NCBI GenBank assembly: GCA_030220185.1
Contig: JASPKZ010001234.1
Span: 248,001 to 312,000, forward strand
DNA from: Diploptera punctata
Lineage: Eukaryota > Arthropoda > Insecta > Blattodea > Blaberidae
Direction of reading: 5' to 3'
Length of the DNA: 64,000 nt
This document shows, in pieces, positions 29,985 through 42,416 of this stretch. The notes under the pieces were generated by a model that was not told the DNA's origin, did not search any database, and worked only from the letters and a program-made list of their open reading frames with translations. The translations under genes were made by a program, and so were the position numbers. How positions within the stretch are numbered: position 1 is the stretch's first letter; every line of letters begins with the position of its first letter.

Positions 29985-30532
29985 CGCGAAACATGGACTC
30001 TTACTTTAAGGGAGGAAAGAAGATTACGAGTATTTGAGAATAAAGTTCTTAGGAAAATTTTTAGACCAAAGAGAGATGAAGAGACAGGTGAATGGTGAAG
30101 ATACGTAACACTGAACTACATGCTCTTTATTAGAAAGCCAGGTATAATAGGAACAGTTAAGGGTCAATTTCACCAACAGAGGTAACTGTATTACGCCAGT
30201 TTTCCCCATATATAATACATAGCTTAAACTGGTGTAATAAGTTACCCTTTTAAGTCTCGTAGATTGCGATGGGCAGAACATGTGGCACGAATGAGGAATG
30301 AAAGATGTGCATCGAAGCTTATTGTAGGAAAACCAGAGGGAAAACGCCCAGTTGGTAGACCAAGAATGAGGTGGGAGAATAACATTAACTATGATTTGAG
30401 GGAAGTAGATTATACAGGGGATGATTGGAAAACATTGGCTCAGGATAGGGATATATGGAGACCTTATGTCCGCGCGGCCATGAACCTACGGGTTCGATAG
30501 TGCCAGTGAGTTAGTTAGTTGAGTTAGTTATT
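29985..30532 (+). mobile_element. LINE-A 3' fragment carrying a TTAA MITE
   Basis: It begins at CGAAACATGGACTCTTACTT (CETWTLTLRE). The protein order continues RVFENKVLRKIF, then after the MITE RLRWAEHVARMRNERCASKL and GKRPVGRPRMRWENNINYDL to MNLRVR. The 3' end GATAGTGCCAGTGAG is followed by a TTAG-type tail. The MITE at 30161-30249 sits inside the block that reads ...TTAAGTCTCGTAG in other copies. Confidence 0.85.
30161..30249. mobile_element. 89-bp MITE with TTAA target duplication
   Basis: TTAA occurs at 30157-30160 and 30250-30253. Other LINE-A copies have a single TTAA here (AATTAAGTCTCGTAG at 10263, CAGTGAAGTCTCGTAG type at 27 kb), which gives the empty site. The ends GGGTCAATTTCACCA and, reversed, AAGGGTAACTTATTACACCA are loosely inverted. 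TTAA is the piggyBac-type target, but Kolobok-type elements use it too. Confidence 0.75.
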
Positions 30533-30539
30533 ATACACT

Positions 30540-31222
30540 ATCACCAACTTACTAAGCTTTACCCTATGTATACTTAAGATGCAAGGTCTGATAGAGAAGT
30601 TTTACCTAATGTGCAATTGGTGATATAATTTCCAAACAAATTCGTATAACTCATTCATAAACGAAGTGACATCCAAAAACAACTTTGAATGAATTCATGA
30701 ACAATTAGAGTTTTACATTATTTACAATTATTTATTTTATTTAGCTTATCCAACAAATTATATTTTAGAAAACATTTGTTGATCAGAGTTGCTCTGTACA
30801 TTCTATAGAAGATTGTTATTGAATCTTCTGTTTTAGACATTATGTGTTACGGCGTGTTTTATTTCTTTAAGAATGGACGTGAAGTGTTTATGTATCGATT
30901 GCTAGGCTCTTTGCCCTCTAAATCATTTATTTTAGTGGCATACCCTCTTGTAATCACCAACACCACTGCTCTTGAGAAATGTTATTACAACTTCTATCGT
31001 AACCACAGACCCTGCAAATTATCCACTTTTCTTACTTATAAAAAATCTTCCTTGAGTATAAGTTACATTTCTCGTTGAAATCCTGTTTGAATCAGGGCAT
31101 ATTTTTACAACACTATTCAAAAAAGTAACTTGCAGTTATTTTTATATCAGATTATCAATCGAGTGATGCAATGAAATGTTTGCTAGGTGGTCAGTGTCGA
31201 ACATTCATAGCTAGGGCGTTCT
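30540..31222. other. No recognised feature
   Basis: AT-rich spacer. The 78-codon frame at 30842-31078 has no recognisable motif. Confidence 0.5.
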
Positions 31223-31233
31223 ATATTGTTGTT

Positions 31234-31503
31234 AGGGACCAGCCTCATGGACTGGTGGTCAGCGTTTACTGACTACTTTTCATGAAGTCCCGGGTTCGAT
31301 TCCCGGTCAGACCATAGACTTTTTTTCTTAAAAGGATTGCTCATGGTCTGGAATTTAGGTTATCATTTACCACCCATCATATCATCGGGGTAACGTAACT
31401 CCGCCTCCCAGGTGCCCCGACCTAAGAAATGGATTACAATTTCGCCAATGCCAGGGGAGAACGCCAGAAATGTCATAAAATGCCTGGTGGCATTAGAAAA
31501 AAA
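31234..31503 (+). repeat. SINE-D, full-length with perfect target duplication
   Basis: The tRNA-like head contains GGACTGGTGGTCAGCG (A-box region) and CCCGGGTTCGATTCCCGGTC (B box). The body is CATCGGGGTAACGTAACTCC and CCAGGTGCCCCGACCTAAG, ending in A8. ATTGTTGTT flanks it at 31225-31233 and 31504-31512. The clean duplication suggests a young copy. Confidence 0.9.
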
Positions 31504-31514
31504 ATTGTTGTTTG

Positions 31515-34250
31515 GTTAAAAACCCGTGTAAACCATTCAGGCTTCACTGCAAGCATATTGCGTCATTTTATTTTCATGCTTACATAATTCATGACAGCAT
31601 TGTGGATGGACATTACGTCGCTGCGCAGTTTCTCATTGTGTTACAGATGCACATTCATGAACTACATATTTTTAGTGATGCATGGAGAAAAACATTTGGG
31701 TATTATTAGGGAAATGATGCACTCTGCATATTAGAATGATCCACAGATTACGAACGTATAACCACTTGTTGTAAAGGAGCTTTTGGAGGGTATAATCAAA
31801 TTTCCATTAAATAAATTCTGACCTGTTCATTTATTAATCATTTAGGATGAATAATTGCAACAATTATAAAGGGAGATGTAATAACATTATGATTATATTT
31901 AAGTAATTTAATTGAAATTCTACTACATCGAATACTATCGAATACATGGCTATGTTTGTGGTACCAAAATCTTTTTATTGCGACATCGTTGATTACTCCG
32001 TCCTGCATTAGATACATTAAATTAGAAGAATTCGGATAGATTAGATTAGATTATAATTTAGATAGGCCAGATATCTAAATTTAAGATTTCTAAAATGGGT
32101 CTGAGGTCGGCGATATGGTTAAAAATCTCAATTTTTAAATACCTATTAAATGATACACCACTTTATTACGTCTGCGATATTTTTCATTACCGTTTATTTT
32201 TTATTCACGGTCACCATAAGAATATTAATCATTTTGGATTATATTCTTACGCCAAATCTATTTATACGTCAAGTATCAAAATCGGTCCAGTTGTTTTTTG
32301 AGTTGCAACTTCGAAAATCCATACCTATTTAGTTATAGTCGGATAAAAACGTTAATACAGGAAACTTTTATTCCGTGTTACATCATCTCCGAAGAGCCGA
32401 AGCCAACTAAATCGTTTGCTGTACTGGTTAGCACAAGAATGTAAAGGGCGTTACATGGTATACATTGTGTAGTCCGTCAATATTATTTCAGTTTTCTTAA
32501 CCAGATTTTCCTACTTCTCCTATAAAGTAGCTATTCAGTTGTCACGAGGTTGAGTGAACTCTATTCCAGACCCTAAGCTGTGCTAGAACTGCGAATCGAA
32601 TCCGGAAACCCTGCGATGGTAATTGACCGTTAATCCAACGATCAAATATATGTTCATATAGTATAAAGTGAATTTAAAGTGAGTTTAAAAAATAATACTT
32701 TTAAAGTAAATTAGAACATTCTAATATGCATATGAACACTTCCTTACTTAATTTTCTAGTGGAAATGTTACTGGTGCAGTTATCTCATTAATTTCCTCAT
32801 AAAAGGATCTTGAAATTAAGTCCAGAGAAAATAGACACTCAGGATCTCTTAATATGAAGAGCTTTTGTGCCACTTTCCTTTGATCCTTTTTTTTTATATG
32901 TATAAAAGCGGAGAGATAAAAATGTATTTCTCATTTCCTTGTAATTTTTCTGCTCTTTACATCTGCATATTTATCTTCATCTCCTTTCCAAATTGTAATA
33001 CGATTCCTTTTAGTGAAAGGATGGCATTTTCAAATGCATCACTATCCTTTAAAACCCATTGACAATCAAAATTCAGCATAATCGTGACTTTTCAAATTTA
33101 AAGTTTCATATTTCCATCTTTGTCAAACCTAACTATCAACCAATGAGAAATCAATAGTTCAGCAATAGAACAATGGCGTCGTTACGTTGTTTTGAGGTTA
33201 TAAATATTTTATAGGTATTTATACAAAAATATTGTCAGCTATTGTTAGAGATTATGAATTATACATGTTGCGTTGGACCGCAGGTTGCTAACTATACAGC
33301 ATTAGGTTGCAGACTATCTGTTACATTTCTGACTACGTCGAGGTATCAACATATTTTTTACTTGTGTGACATCAAACGATATCGTACGTTATTGTGTTTT
33401 ATATAGATCATTATTTTGTCTTAAGTTTCAATACTGTGCAACCGGACATTCACTCAGCCTCCTTTAAAATGAGCAACTAAGCCGATTAATAAATCGGGAG
33501 TTAGGAAATAAATGTATAAACAATTAATCAATTAAGTAATTGAAGTAATCATCGGACATATATCTTATTTATATTCAAATAAATCAGAAAAAACACGTAG
33601 AATACAATTATGTAATTATTATTCATAAATTATATAACCAAGAGGAATTGATAAGATGAATTAATAAACGTCCAGTTATGAGTAATCCAGGGAGAGGCGG
33701 ATTACCGCAACCCTTCTATGTAAACTGACGGGCTCGAGACATATTCACAATACGTTAAAGATCTCTAGAATTATTTTCTACTCAGAGAATTAAATGTATT
33801 TTATTTAGCCGGTTAGAACTAACAATGCTTAAACCTTGTACTTTAGACAGCTTGAACACAATGAGAAATATATTTGGAAACTCAGCAAACAGATGTTTTT
33901 ACGGGGGTGGGGAAAGCAAATTAGAAGCGAAGCCTAATGCCGAATTAGACGGGATTTCCCTGATTTGAGGCTTCATAAACTTATGTCCTGACTGTATCTA
34001 ATCTCATAGATGAGAGGCGGCCCTAAAACACTTGGTGACGTCACAACGAACCAAATGGTCCAGAACCCTACCACTCCAAAATTATAAGACAAGTGCACCA
34101 ATGGGTATCTTAAGGTGGGCGTTATCATGTGGTCACAAATTATGATGAGTGGGGGGGGGTTAGAGTTTACCTTATGACTAGAACTACAGACTAAAATTAA
34201 TTCTTGTGGTGCCACTAGACACAAATACTTCACTTGCTTGTGGTGTTAAC
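31515..34250. other. Long stretch without recognised gene or element
   Basis: AT-rich. GCGAATCGAATCCGGAAACC near 32590 looks like the reversed head of an old SINE. The frames of 60-86 codons in this region show no family motif. A G9 run lies near 34150. Confidence 0.5.
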
Positions 34251-34253
34251 ATG

Positions 34254-34280
34254 GACACACACACACACACACACACACTC
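34254..34280. repeat. (CA)n microsatellite
   Basis: About 26 bp of CA repeats. Confidence 0.9.
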
Positions 34281-34284
34281 GTTG

Positions 34285-35385
34285 TCTAGCGATCAACTGC
34301 GTTAATTAAAGTACTTATAAAATTTGCAGCAGAGCCCCTGGTAAATGGACCTAGTAAGAAAGCGCAACGATCCGCACAAGTGAAGTATATAAAGTTGAAA
34401 TAATTATGCTAATTTATAGAAACGAGTGATAATATGTAACAGTATAGGCGCGGTGTAATTAATAAATCAACCGTCAATTAGGCCTCCTCAGCATATAAGA
34501 GAAACCACATGGTAACTGCCGATCACTTCGTATTAATTATAATTGTCTATGAACTTGTGTGAAGTGTAAGGAATTACTCGTATTACTCGTATTTAAATTA
34601 AATCTACATCTATGTCGTCATTTCTCAACAACGAAATATAATCGTATCCCGGGACCAAGAGCATCTCAACCCTACCATAACCTACTGAACTACCCAAATT
34701 CCTCAACTGAAGTGGAATACTCTCTAAATCCTGGCGCCCAACAAATATTTCTTACCAGCACCTTAAAATAAGGAGATCACTAACAATTCCTCTCTAACTG
34801 TTATATAACTGTTTTGTAAAAGATGAATTGCATTTCACGTTTGTCGATCGTTGCTTTAAAAATTTTAATAGAGTATAACATTGCTCAAGATATGTCCACA
34901 ATATGTAAGCACAAATTTTGAACCACATCCTGGTCCTGTTTACATGTACTCAAAACCTAACCTTGGTACTTTTGTGGTACTACTACACATTTTCGAATGT
35001 TTTAAATGTGCATTCTAAGAGATGTGTCCTAACTTATGTCTAATTAATTATTTCATTACTTAATAATCATGTCTAAATACCTGGTGAATATCTGGTGTTC
35101 TGAAGAATAAAATTATCTGTTATTTGTCGAGAAGATATTATTCGTCAAAACGTTTCAAAACAATTGTTTCTAAAATGAATATCTTCTTAGTTATGGCCTT
35201 ATTTTATGAGAGCGACATATTTTCTTCTACAAGTGCTTTGGCAACAAACTAATGAGAAAACATTGTACATACACGATATTTTACCTCACATTTACTTTTT
35301 ATCTTTGTCAAGCAATAAATAAATAGGTGAGTAGGCCAAATCGACTTCATACACTGATACTACAGCGTTCTATCAGCTAAGTTAT
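34285..35385. other. No recognised feature
   Basis: AT-rich. The 70-codon frame at 34559-34771 has no recognisable motif. Confidence 0.45.
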
Positions 35386-35389
35386 TTTG

Positions 35390-35560
35390 ATATAGCACTA
35401 CTTATCCAAGTGCAATACGTTGCAAGATCGCTGGTTCAATTCCCAATGGGGTTTGGATTTTAAACCTTCCGGTGGCATTATGTTCTTGGGGTCGAATCAG
35501 CCCCTAACTTTAATGAGTACCAGACGTATGTTCTGAGTGTTAACCTCTTAAAACCCTTTT
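35390..35560 (+). repeat. Degraded tRNA-derived SINE
   Basis: GCTGGTTCAATTCCCAATGG is a B box. ACCTTCCGGTGGCATTATG and CTTTAATGAGTACCAGACG follow as a SINE-like body seen only once here. Confidence 0.4.
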
Positions 35561-35564
35561 TCTT

Positions 35565-37420
35565 ACTGGCCTACCTCGACAAATCCAAAGCTCATGAAAT
35601 ATTCGTGTAAGTGTAAAACGTATAAGTACAATGTTTCCTCATTTGCTCTTTGCAAAGTGTTTTGGGTTACATGGTACTCCGCTCTTATAAAATAAGATTA
35701 TAACAACTACGAAGTTATAAATTTTATGAACATTGGTTATGAAAACTTATTTAATTGAATAATACCTCCTTTATACATTTTGAAAAAATTATCAGAAAAT
35801 TCTGTATTGCATAGTCACAAAAAAGTCAACACTATAAAATATTGGATAGACCTAGAATAATTCATTTTGTAGAATATATTTTTTGTAGAGGGAGGAGGAT
35901 GATTTGGATTAGTTCTAAACACTAACTTCTAATTGTAATTAAAGAAACTAAAATGCCAATAATATTAGACATATTGATATTTTCTTTCTAACACGAATCT
36001 TTTATTTTCTTGTGCTTACTGCAATGCTTTTATGTTGGTTAAGTTTATATTTTTAATTGGTTCAGTAATTTAATTTGAACAAATAAATTTTATTTTTTAT
36101 AAAACATTCCATTGCATTAAAGGCTTATAAAAGAAACGTACATATCTTATCTAGGATCATCAGCTGTATCCAGACTGCGTGTTTTTTGTTATGATTGTCC
36201 TTTTATTTTGTGTGAAGAACTTAATTGATAAGTATGTTACTGTGTAAAAGTGAGTATGATGAAATGGAAATACAACTCCAACCCAGAATTGTCTCGTCCC
36301 TTGAGAAAACCCGAAAAAAACAGTCATGCTGGCATGATTGGAAACGGAATGGCATATATGATGACCGAAAAGAGAGCAACTATCTTTGCAAATCATAAAA
36401 TAATGCATTTTAACTCAAAACATTCAAAGCATAAAAACTGAATTATAATAAAAATAACAAAAAGTAAACATAAAACTTGGAAATGAAATGGCAAATATGC
36501 TGACCAAAAAGTGAGCATATATCGTTAAACCACAAAAGAAACAAAATGTGATTATTAAAATCCAAACCATAAAATCTGAATTCAAATTTTAAAAAAATCT
36601 AAAAGGGAAGAGGCATCCAAATTTCCACATTCAGTCCTACGTATTGAAGATCCTAAGAAAAGCTGATGTAGCAATACGTATTCTGCATGTTCTCTGGCCA
36701 CCACTGTTTACCTGAGTACTAGGGCTAGGGTTTCCATGATGTAGCATATATTTTTTTGATAAGTGTGATATGTTTCTTTAAATATACATAAATGTTTTTA
36801 TACAAAACTAATTGAGTTAAAATACTTTCTTAAGTCATAATTATGCACATTTTGCCATATATATATATGTGATAGAGCATATTATAACAATTTATTGGTC
36901 ATATTCGTCATATTTTCATTCTTTTAAGAAGTAAAGAACTTTTATCGTACAATTTCTTTCTTCCGTGTTCATTTGATTTCTTAAATTTCTCAGAATTTTG
37001 CTTCTAGTAAAATCTATCTCCCTCTCCTATTTAGTTTCAATTCACAGTATGGACTTTTCCCTTACGTATATACCTGAGCAAATATGTATGTATTATCTCG
37101 CGACAAGCAGGTAGCTACTGATAATTTTAATAAAATAAAAAGCATGTTACAATATCAAATTCCATAGTTTAGTTTTATTCTCATTTACATTTTATTCTTA
37201 AATAAATAGCTAATTGTCATAAACTGATTTACTAATTAATTTTACTACTGAAATTATTACATAATTATAATATTATTAGGTTGTATTTTTTTTATTTTAC
37301 AGTGCATATTTTTGTATAGTTTATGTCATAACTGAATAATCTTTTGCATATTTTGGTAGTTTTTAGGTCATAAAAATCCTAGACCTACTGCTCACCTTCA
37401 TAAGATTGGCATTTTTGACA
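35565..37420. other. Mostly unrecognised; weak internal duplication at 36338-36590
   Basis: Segments at about 36338-36445 and 36478-36590 are degenerate copies of each other (GGAAA-GGAATGGCATATATGA versus GGAAATGAAATGGCAAATAT, and AAACATAAAAC-type ends). No other feature recognised. Confidence 0.4.
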
Positions 37421-37429
37421 ATGTGTACC

Positions 37430-37860
37430 GGAGCTCGGTGGTAGGCAGGAGATCTCAGGGTTATGAACTCTTTATAAGCAAAAAGAACAACGTATAAATG
37501 TACACTCAATTTTAACGAATCCAAGAAACTGTTTATTTACGGACAAATACACTTTTGATAATACAGTTACAAAGTTTTATCTATGAGTGGAGTCGATGAA
37601 ATACTTAAGAGGTCCACGTGATCAAATCAATATTTTCGAAGTCCAAATGCTTGACGGACTATAACTTTAAATTTAACTATTTCTCGGATGAATCTAATAT
37701 ATAAACTGAATCGGAGATCGCGGTCTGCAGGTCTACGATGTTCCAACACTGAACACAGAGTCACTGATAGTGATTAGTGAGAGATTTGATATAAGTTCTC
37801 GCTTATAAAGGCGGTGGCTCCTCCCACTTTTCTCAAATCCACTCCTTATAATTGAATATA
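37430..37860 (-). repeat. Possible solo LTR
   Basis: On the minus strand a TATA-like GCCTTTATAAGCGAGAACTT is followed about 40-60 bases later by initiator-like TCAGTGACTCTGTGTTCAGT, and further on by a polyadenylation signal in GTAAATAAACAGTTTC. The order promoter, start, polyA signal within ~430 bp and a local rise in GC suggest an LTR. I could not fix TG...CA ends, a target duplication, a primer-binding site or any internal gene. Confidence 0.28.
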
Positions 37861-37869
37861 TATTTATGT

Positions 37870-38900
37870 TACAATAATATTATTTACTAGTATGTATAAC
37901 ATTTCTAAGAACTGGGTAAATTGGTTCTTTGATATTTAATAGATAAATGTTTATCATTTTCTTTGTAAACTGTCAATGTTAAGAGATTATCTTTTCTAGA
38001 GGTGAATGAATGTCTTTTGTTGTCTGTACTAGGCAGGTAGTAATTCTTTATCATCATTTCTTGGAATTTCTTAGTAGCGTTAATTGGTTTCTAAGAATTG
38101 GTCAATAGATTTTTAATATTTTTAATAGCTAACTAATGTTATCTTTTCTTATTAGTTGTATAGACTGCTAATTGGAATTAGTTATATTCTTTTGACAATA
38201 CCCTTTTTGTGTTCCTATATTATTTGTAAGTTGTGTAGTAGGTAGAGTTCTGACAATACCTCTTTATTTGTAATTTGTATAGCAGGTAGCGTTTTACAGT
38301 ATTTTATTCTAGACAAATGCACGTGGGATTTTTTTTACCTGGATATATTTCTTTCTACTTTTCCACATACATATTTTAGAGCGATATTAGTAATATATTC
38401 TGTTTTCATTATTTATAGATTTATTTAATTTTAATAACAATTTAATATATTTCGGAACATTTTAGTTTCAGATCCATGCATATTAGAGTTGTATCTTAGT
38501 TTATATGTCTCCTATCATATTAATCGCTACAAATATCAAATACACAATATGCAAGGAAACGGGTCAAGTTGTTAGTTACCTGAGAACATCTCCTGACGTG
38601 TAAATAGCTTGACAGTAACAAAAAAACTCAGAAAGGAAATTCAATGTATTTTTAAAAAAAGGTGTAAGCCAATTAAAAGTTTCATCTCTGGACAATAACA
38701 TTATCTCAATCATGTTGATCGGCATCTACATTAGAACTCGAGACCTCCCGAATACCAACCTCAAACTATACCGCCTTAGCCCACTCGGTTTTATTTTTCA
38801 TCTTTTTTATGTGTAAGTTTTACCCAGTTCTCATAAAAATTGGGATAAGACAATCGTGTTTTAGGTACATTAATTGTAGTGAAATTAAAAAAAAAATGTA
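37870..38900. other. Unrecognised, with a tRNA-like remnant near 38715-38790
   Basis: GAACTCGAGACCTCCCGAAT and CCGCCTTAGCCCACTCGG look like the reversed head of an old SINE. The rest is AT-rich with T-rich internal similarity (GGTAGTAATTCTTTATCATC region). No gene. Confidence 0.4.
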
Positions 38901-39236
38901 ATTTATCTAATATCTAAAAATGAATGCTTGTTTGTTGGTTTGTTTGTTTATTCGTACTTTATCATCGGCCATACCATTGATCCGATTGTATGGGTTTTTT
39001 TTGCAAAATGTTCAGGAGATTCCCAGAATGAACATAAGCTATAAGAGAGTTGAGATACTCAACTCCTATACCCTTAAAAAACACCCTTTGTAGTGAAAAA
39101 CGTGAAAAAGTCCCTTTTTTACCCTTAAATGGCTTACGCTGCCTAAACCATGACAAATACACAAAATTAATGTACACAGGATTGAATATCTCAAAAAACT
39201 CTATAAAAAAAGTCCGCGGCAGCATATGTTTGTTTT

Positions 39237-39916
39237 TTACAGACTATTTAACTCATGCCCCAAATGGGAGTCAATGACCAATCACGTTTTAATGATTTCT
39301 GTATTACAACCAATCAGAGACGTGTTTCACGAAATAATTATCAACGTTAGGATTATCATATATTAAGCAAAGCTCCTCCTTTTTAATATTCTGAACAGGT
39401 CTGACCGTTATTTTGCAGTGACTGAGCCTATAACAAATACGGCTACCAGATTGTATATAATAGTGCTTACATGTCAACATTTGTAGCAATTGATTATACC
39501 ACCAAAAAAAGAAACCACTGTTTGCACTTTCTTAAATGTATACGACATCAAAAATGAATTAATATACAGATTGATGTGTTTCATTTTTTCTCCACTAGAG
39601 AGCATTCTTACAATATTGCGTTCCTTTGGCAATAAATAGTATGATCTGGTTGCAGTGATAAACAAAAGAAGCAGTAGAAGCGTAGGCTACCTATCGTTTC
39701 TCATTAGTTTTCAAACATCACCGTTTACTTTAAATATAAAAATATTTTTAAATAACTGTAGTTAAATAATGATTTGTGAGTAAACAGCTTTATTTTATTC
39801 GTTAAATAGTCCTAACAAATGCCACTCTTGATTTCCAAATTCTCTAGATAAATTCACTCCTCACTTCGTGAGTCGTGAATTTATCGATAATTTGGAAATC
39901 ACTCGTGGCATTACTT
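39237..39916 (+). repeat. Family-F repeat, copy 2, inside the Helitron
   Basis: The longest uninterrupted family-F copy (about 680 bp), from GACTATTTAACTCATGCCCC to CACTCGTGGCATTACTTATG. The flanks match the Helitron's internal unit at 40200-40260, showing where it inserted. The terminal hairpin is well preserved (39819-39911). Confidence 0.85.
39819..39911. repeat. Terminal hairpin of family F, copy 2
   Basis: ATGCCACTCTTGATTTCCAAATT pairs with AATTTGGAAATCACTCGTGGCAT with few mismatches. The inner part is GATAAATTCACTCCTCAC / GTGAGTCGTGAATTTATC around TTC. Confidence 0.85.
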
Positions 39917-40559
39917 ATGATAACACATAATAGCCATTTTTATCTTTCATTGATGCCAAGGAGATCGGGATAACTAGATTCCCGGAAAAGCATGTGCTGC
40001 CATACTATTCATCGGATTATCATGGGGCTTTTTGCAAAATGTTCAGGATTTTCCCGGGAAGGTTATAGGTTATAAGAGAGTGAAAAAAAAAGTGAAAAAA
40101 AATAGCTTTTTGTGAGCTTAAATGGCTTACGCTGCCTAAACCAAAACAAATACACAAAATTATTGCACAGAGAATTGGATATCTCAAAAAAAATCTACAG
40201 AAAAGTCCGCGACAGCATATGTTTATCTTTTAAGGATAACTCACAATAACCATTTTTGTCTTTCACTGATGCCAAAAAGATCGGGGTAAGTAGATTGCCG
40301 GGCAAGCATATAGCAGCGCATGGCCGGTATTCTTTTATGAATAACTCAAAATAACGATTTTTGCCTTTCAGCTCATTTATGCCAAGTACATCGGGACGCG
40401 TAGATTCCTGGGCAACGCCCGGTAATCAGAAAGGGGTATCTAAAAAAAATAAGGATATAAATTTATATTTATTGTTCCTTTTACTTATTCAATTACATAA
40501 AAAAACACATAAATTATATAGGTGTAGCAGGGCACGCCGGGTATTAGCTAGTTTTCAAT

Positions 40560-41004
40560 AAGAATTTTTGCCTCTCATGACAAGTCCCAGAAAGACCCGT
40601 GAGGTCTTAGAACAAGTTAAAGTACCTACAAGTGAATGGGTTAAATAAAGTGATAAAAATTGTATTATTCCAGACGATATTTTAAGTTTCATGTTGTCCA
40701 CATTTATCTTCATTTAAACATTAAAAATGATAAATGCATTACGCTTAATTAAGTATCGTCTGATGTTAAGAAGATAATGCACCTTGCTGAGCTCTCTACC
40801 TGCACGAGAGAGACTTGGCTATCCTCTGGGACTTTCCAATCCCAGATAAACAACACTCAGATCTCAAAAATCCTCAAATGTTTACTTTGTCGTTAAGAAA
40901 ACATTTAATTCTTCTTCTCTCTCAGTGGTTCAATATTGTTTTGTGAAAGTTGTTCTTGCAACAAACTTACTGTATATTTTGAGCGTGTGTGTGTTTGTGT
41001 ATGT

Positions 41005-41051
<47 letters not shown>

Positions 41052-41245
41052 AATCAAATACATCAGAGGAACCCTAGATCTATTCGTACTTGCAGTATGA
41101 ACTAGTAGGTCTAATTTATATGTAACAAATATTGTATGTCACATAAATTAGTTATTTGTCAAAGCCTTAATGTTTGTTATACTAAAGTCACGTATTCCCT
41201 TTGTTTCCTGTATTATATGTGAAAGTTTTATCCCCCTTATTTACT
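40560..41245. repeat. Spacer with a (GT)n microsatellite
   Basis: GT repeats at about 40985-41048. Otherwise nothing recognised. Confidence 0.7.
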
Positions 41246-41249
41246 TACT

Positions 41250-41822
41250 TTCTCACTGGCACTATCGAACCCGTAGGTTAATGGCCGCGCGGACATAAGT
41301 TCTCCATACATCCCTATCCTGAGCTAATGCTTTCCAATCATTCCCTGTATAATCTACTTCCCTCAAATCAAAGTTAATGTTATTCTCCCACCTCATTCTT
41401 GGTTTACCAACTGGGCGTTTTCCCTCTGGTTTTCCTACAAGAAGCTTTCATGCATGCCTTTCATTCCCCATACGTGCCACATGTCCTGCCCATCACAGTC
41501 TACGAGTCTTAACTGTGCTTATTATATCTGACATCCTATGAAGACCATGTAGTTCATTGTTATGTAGTCTTCTCCATTTACCCGTCTGCTCATCTCTCTT
41601 GGGTCCAAAAAATTTCCTAAGAACTTTATTCTCAAATACTCGTAATCTTTTTTGCTCCCTTAAAGTAAGAGTCTATGTTTCACACCATATAATGTAACTG
41701 GTAGAATAATAGTTTTATATATTTTCAGTTTAACGTTTTTTGAAAGGAGTTGGGAAGACAAGAGTCTCTATAATACATACTAACACGCATTTCCAGAATT
41801 GAGCCTATGTTTAATTTCTTTG
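41250..41822 (-). mobile_element. LINE-A 3' fragment
   Basis: The 3' end CACTGGCACTATCGAACCCG is at the left with an adjacent TTAC tail. The C-terminal coding region extends to the TTCCAGAATTGAGCCTATGT block. Several indels are present. A SINE-C head fragment follows immediately at 41823. Confidence 0.82.
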
Positions 41823-41912
41823 AAAAAATCCATAGATTCCGGGCGGGTTTGACTCCGGACATCAGAGGCGACCATTGTAACCAACTAGTTCACTACGACC
41901 GACTGGTACATA
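41823..41912 (-). repeat. SINE-C head fragment
   Basis: AAAAAATCCATAGATTCCGG then GTTTGACTCCGGAC, with GGCGACCATTGTAACCAACTAGTTCAC, resembles the reversed tRNA-like head of SINE-C. Confidence 0.45.
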
Positions 41913-41974
41913 TAAAAAACTGATAATGGTGAAAAAGGTACTTTTAATAAAATTCAATCGATGATATTTGAGTA

Positions 41975-42130
41975 ATTGGGGTTTGTTGTCTCGTGCGCAT
42001 CGAACCTAATTCGATCCCCGGTCAGGACATATTTCCTGGGTGAGTTTTTCGAAATTTATTCTCATCTAAAAGACAAATCTATGCCAAAATATTTACCTGT
42101 TACTCGTCCGAGTTAAATCTGCAGGCGGAA
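41975..42130 (+). repeat. SINE-A/K fragment
   Basis: AATTCGATCCCCGGTCAGGA (B box) followed by TCCTGGGTGAGTTTTTCG and TCTAAAAGACAAATCTATGCC, the shared SINE-A/K central domain. Confidence 0.55.
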
Positions 42131-42416
42131 AATATGTTAAGAATTTGCTGTCGATTCTCTTTCTTCTCTTACTATGTTGCCACTTCCTGTCCCCTGTATT
42201 GTGTTATTTGACTGGGAGAGGAGCGCTGACAATTACCGTTCTTATTAAATTATACGTTACTTATAGCAGTTATTGACCAAATGAATAATCCGACAACTAT
42301 ATTACTACGGGAATGAGCTGCCCCTCTTTTGCCTTCCTCATTACATGTTGCCAATTCACATCTGCTCTGATGTTGTGAGGTTGGTAATAGAGAGATGACA
42401 AACACTAAGCAACTAA

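Larger units (their letters stand above)
38906..40551 (+). mobile_element. Helitron-like element split by a family-F insertion
   Basis: It starts TCTAATATCTAAAAATGAAT after an A (38905) and ends GGCACGCCGGGTATTAGCTA-G before a T (40552). The 5' TC, 3' CTAG and A/T flanks are Helitron hallmarks. The 5' region has the TTTGTTTGTTT stretch and CGGCCATACCATTGATCCGA found in many animal non-autonomous Helitrons (from memory). Internally the unit ATCGGATTATCATGGGGC to AAGATCGGGGTAAGTAG is a second partial copy of the first 330 bp. A family-F copy occupies 39237-39916. No Rep-helicase gene is present. Confidence 0.75.
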
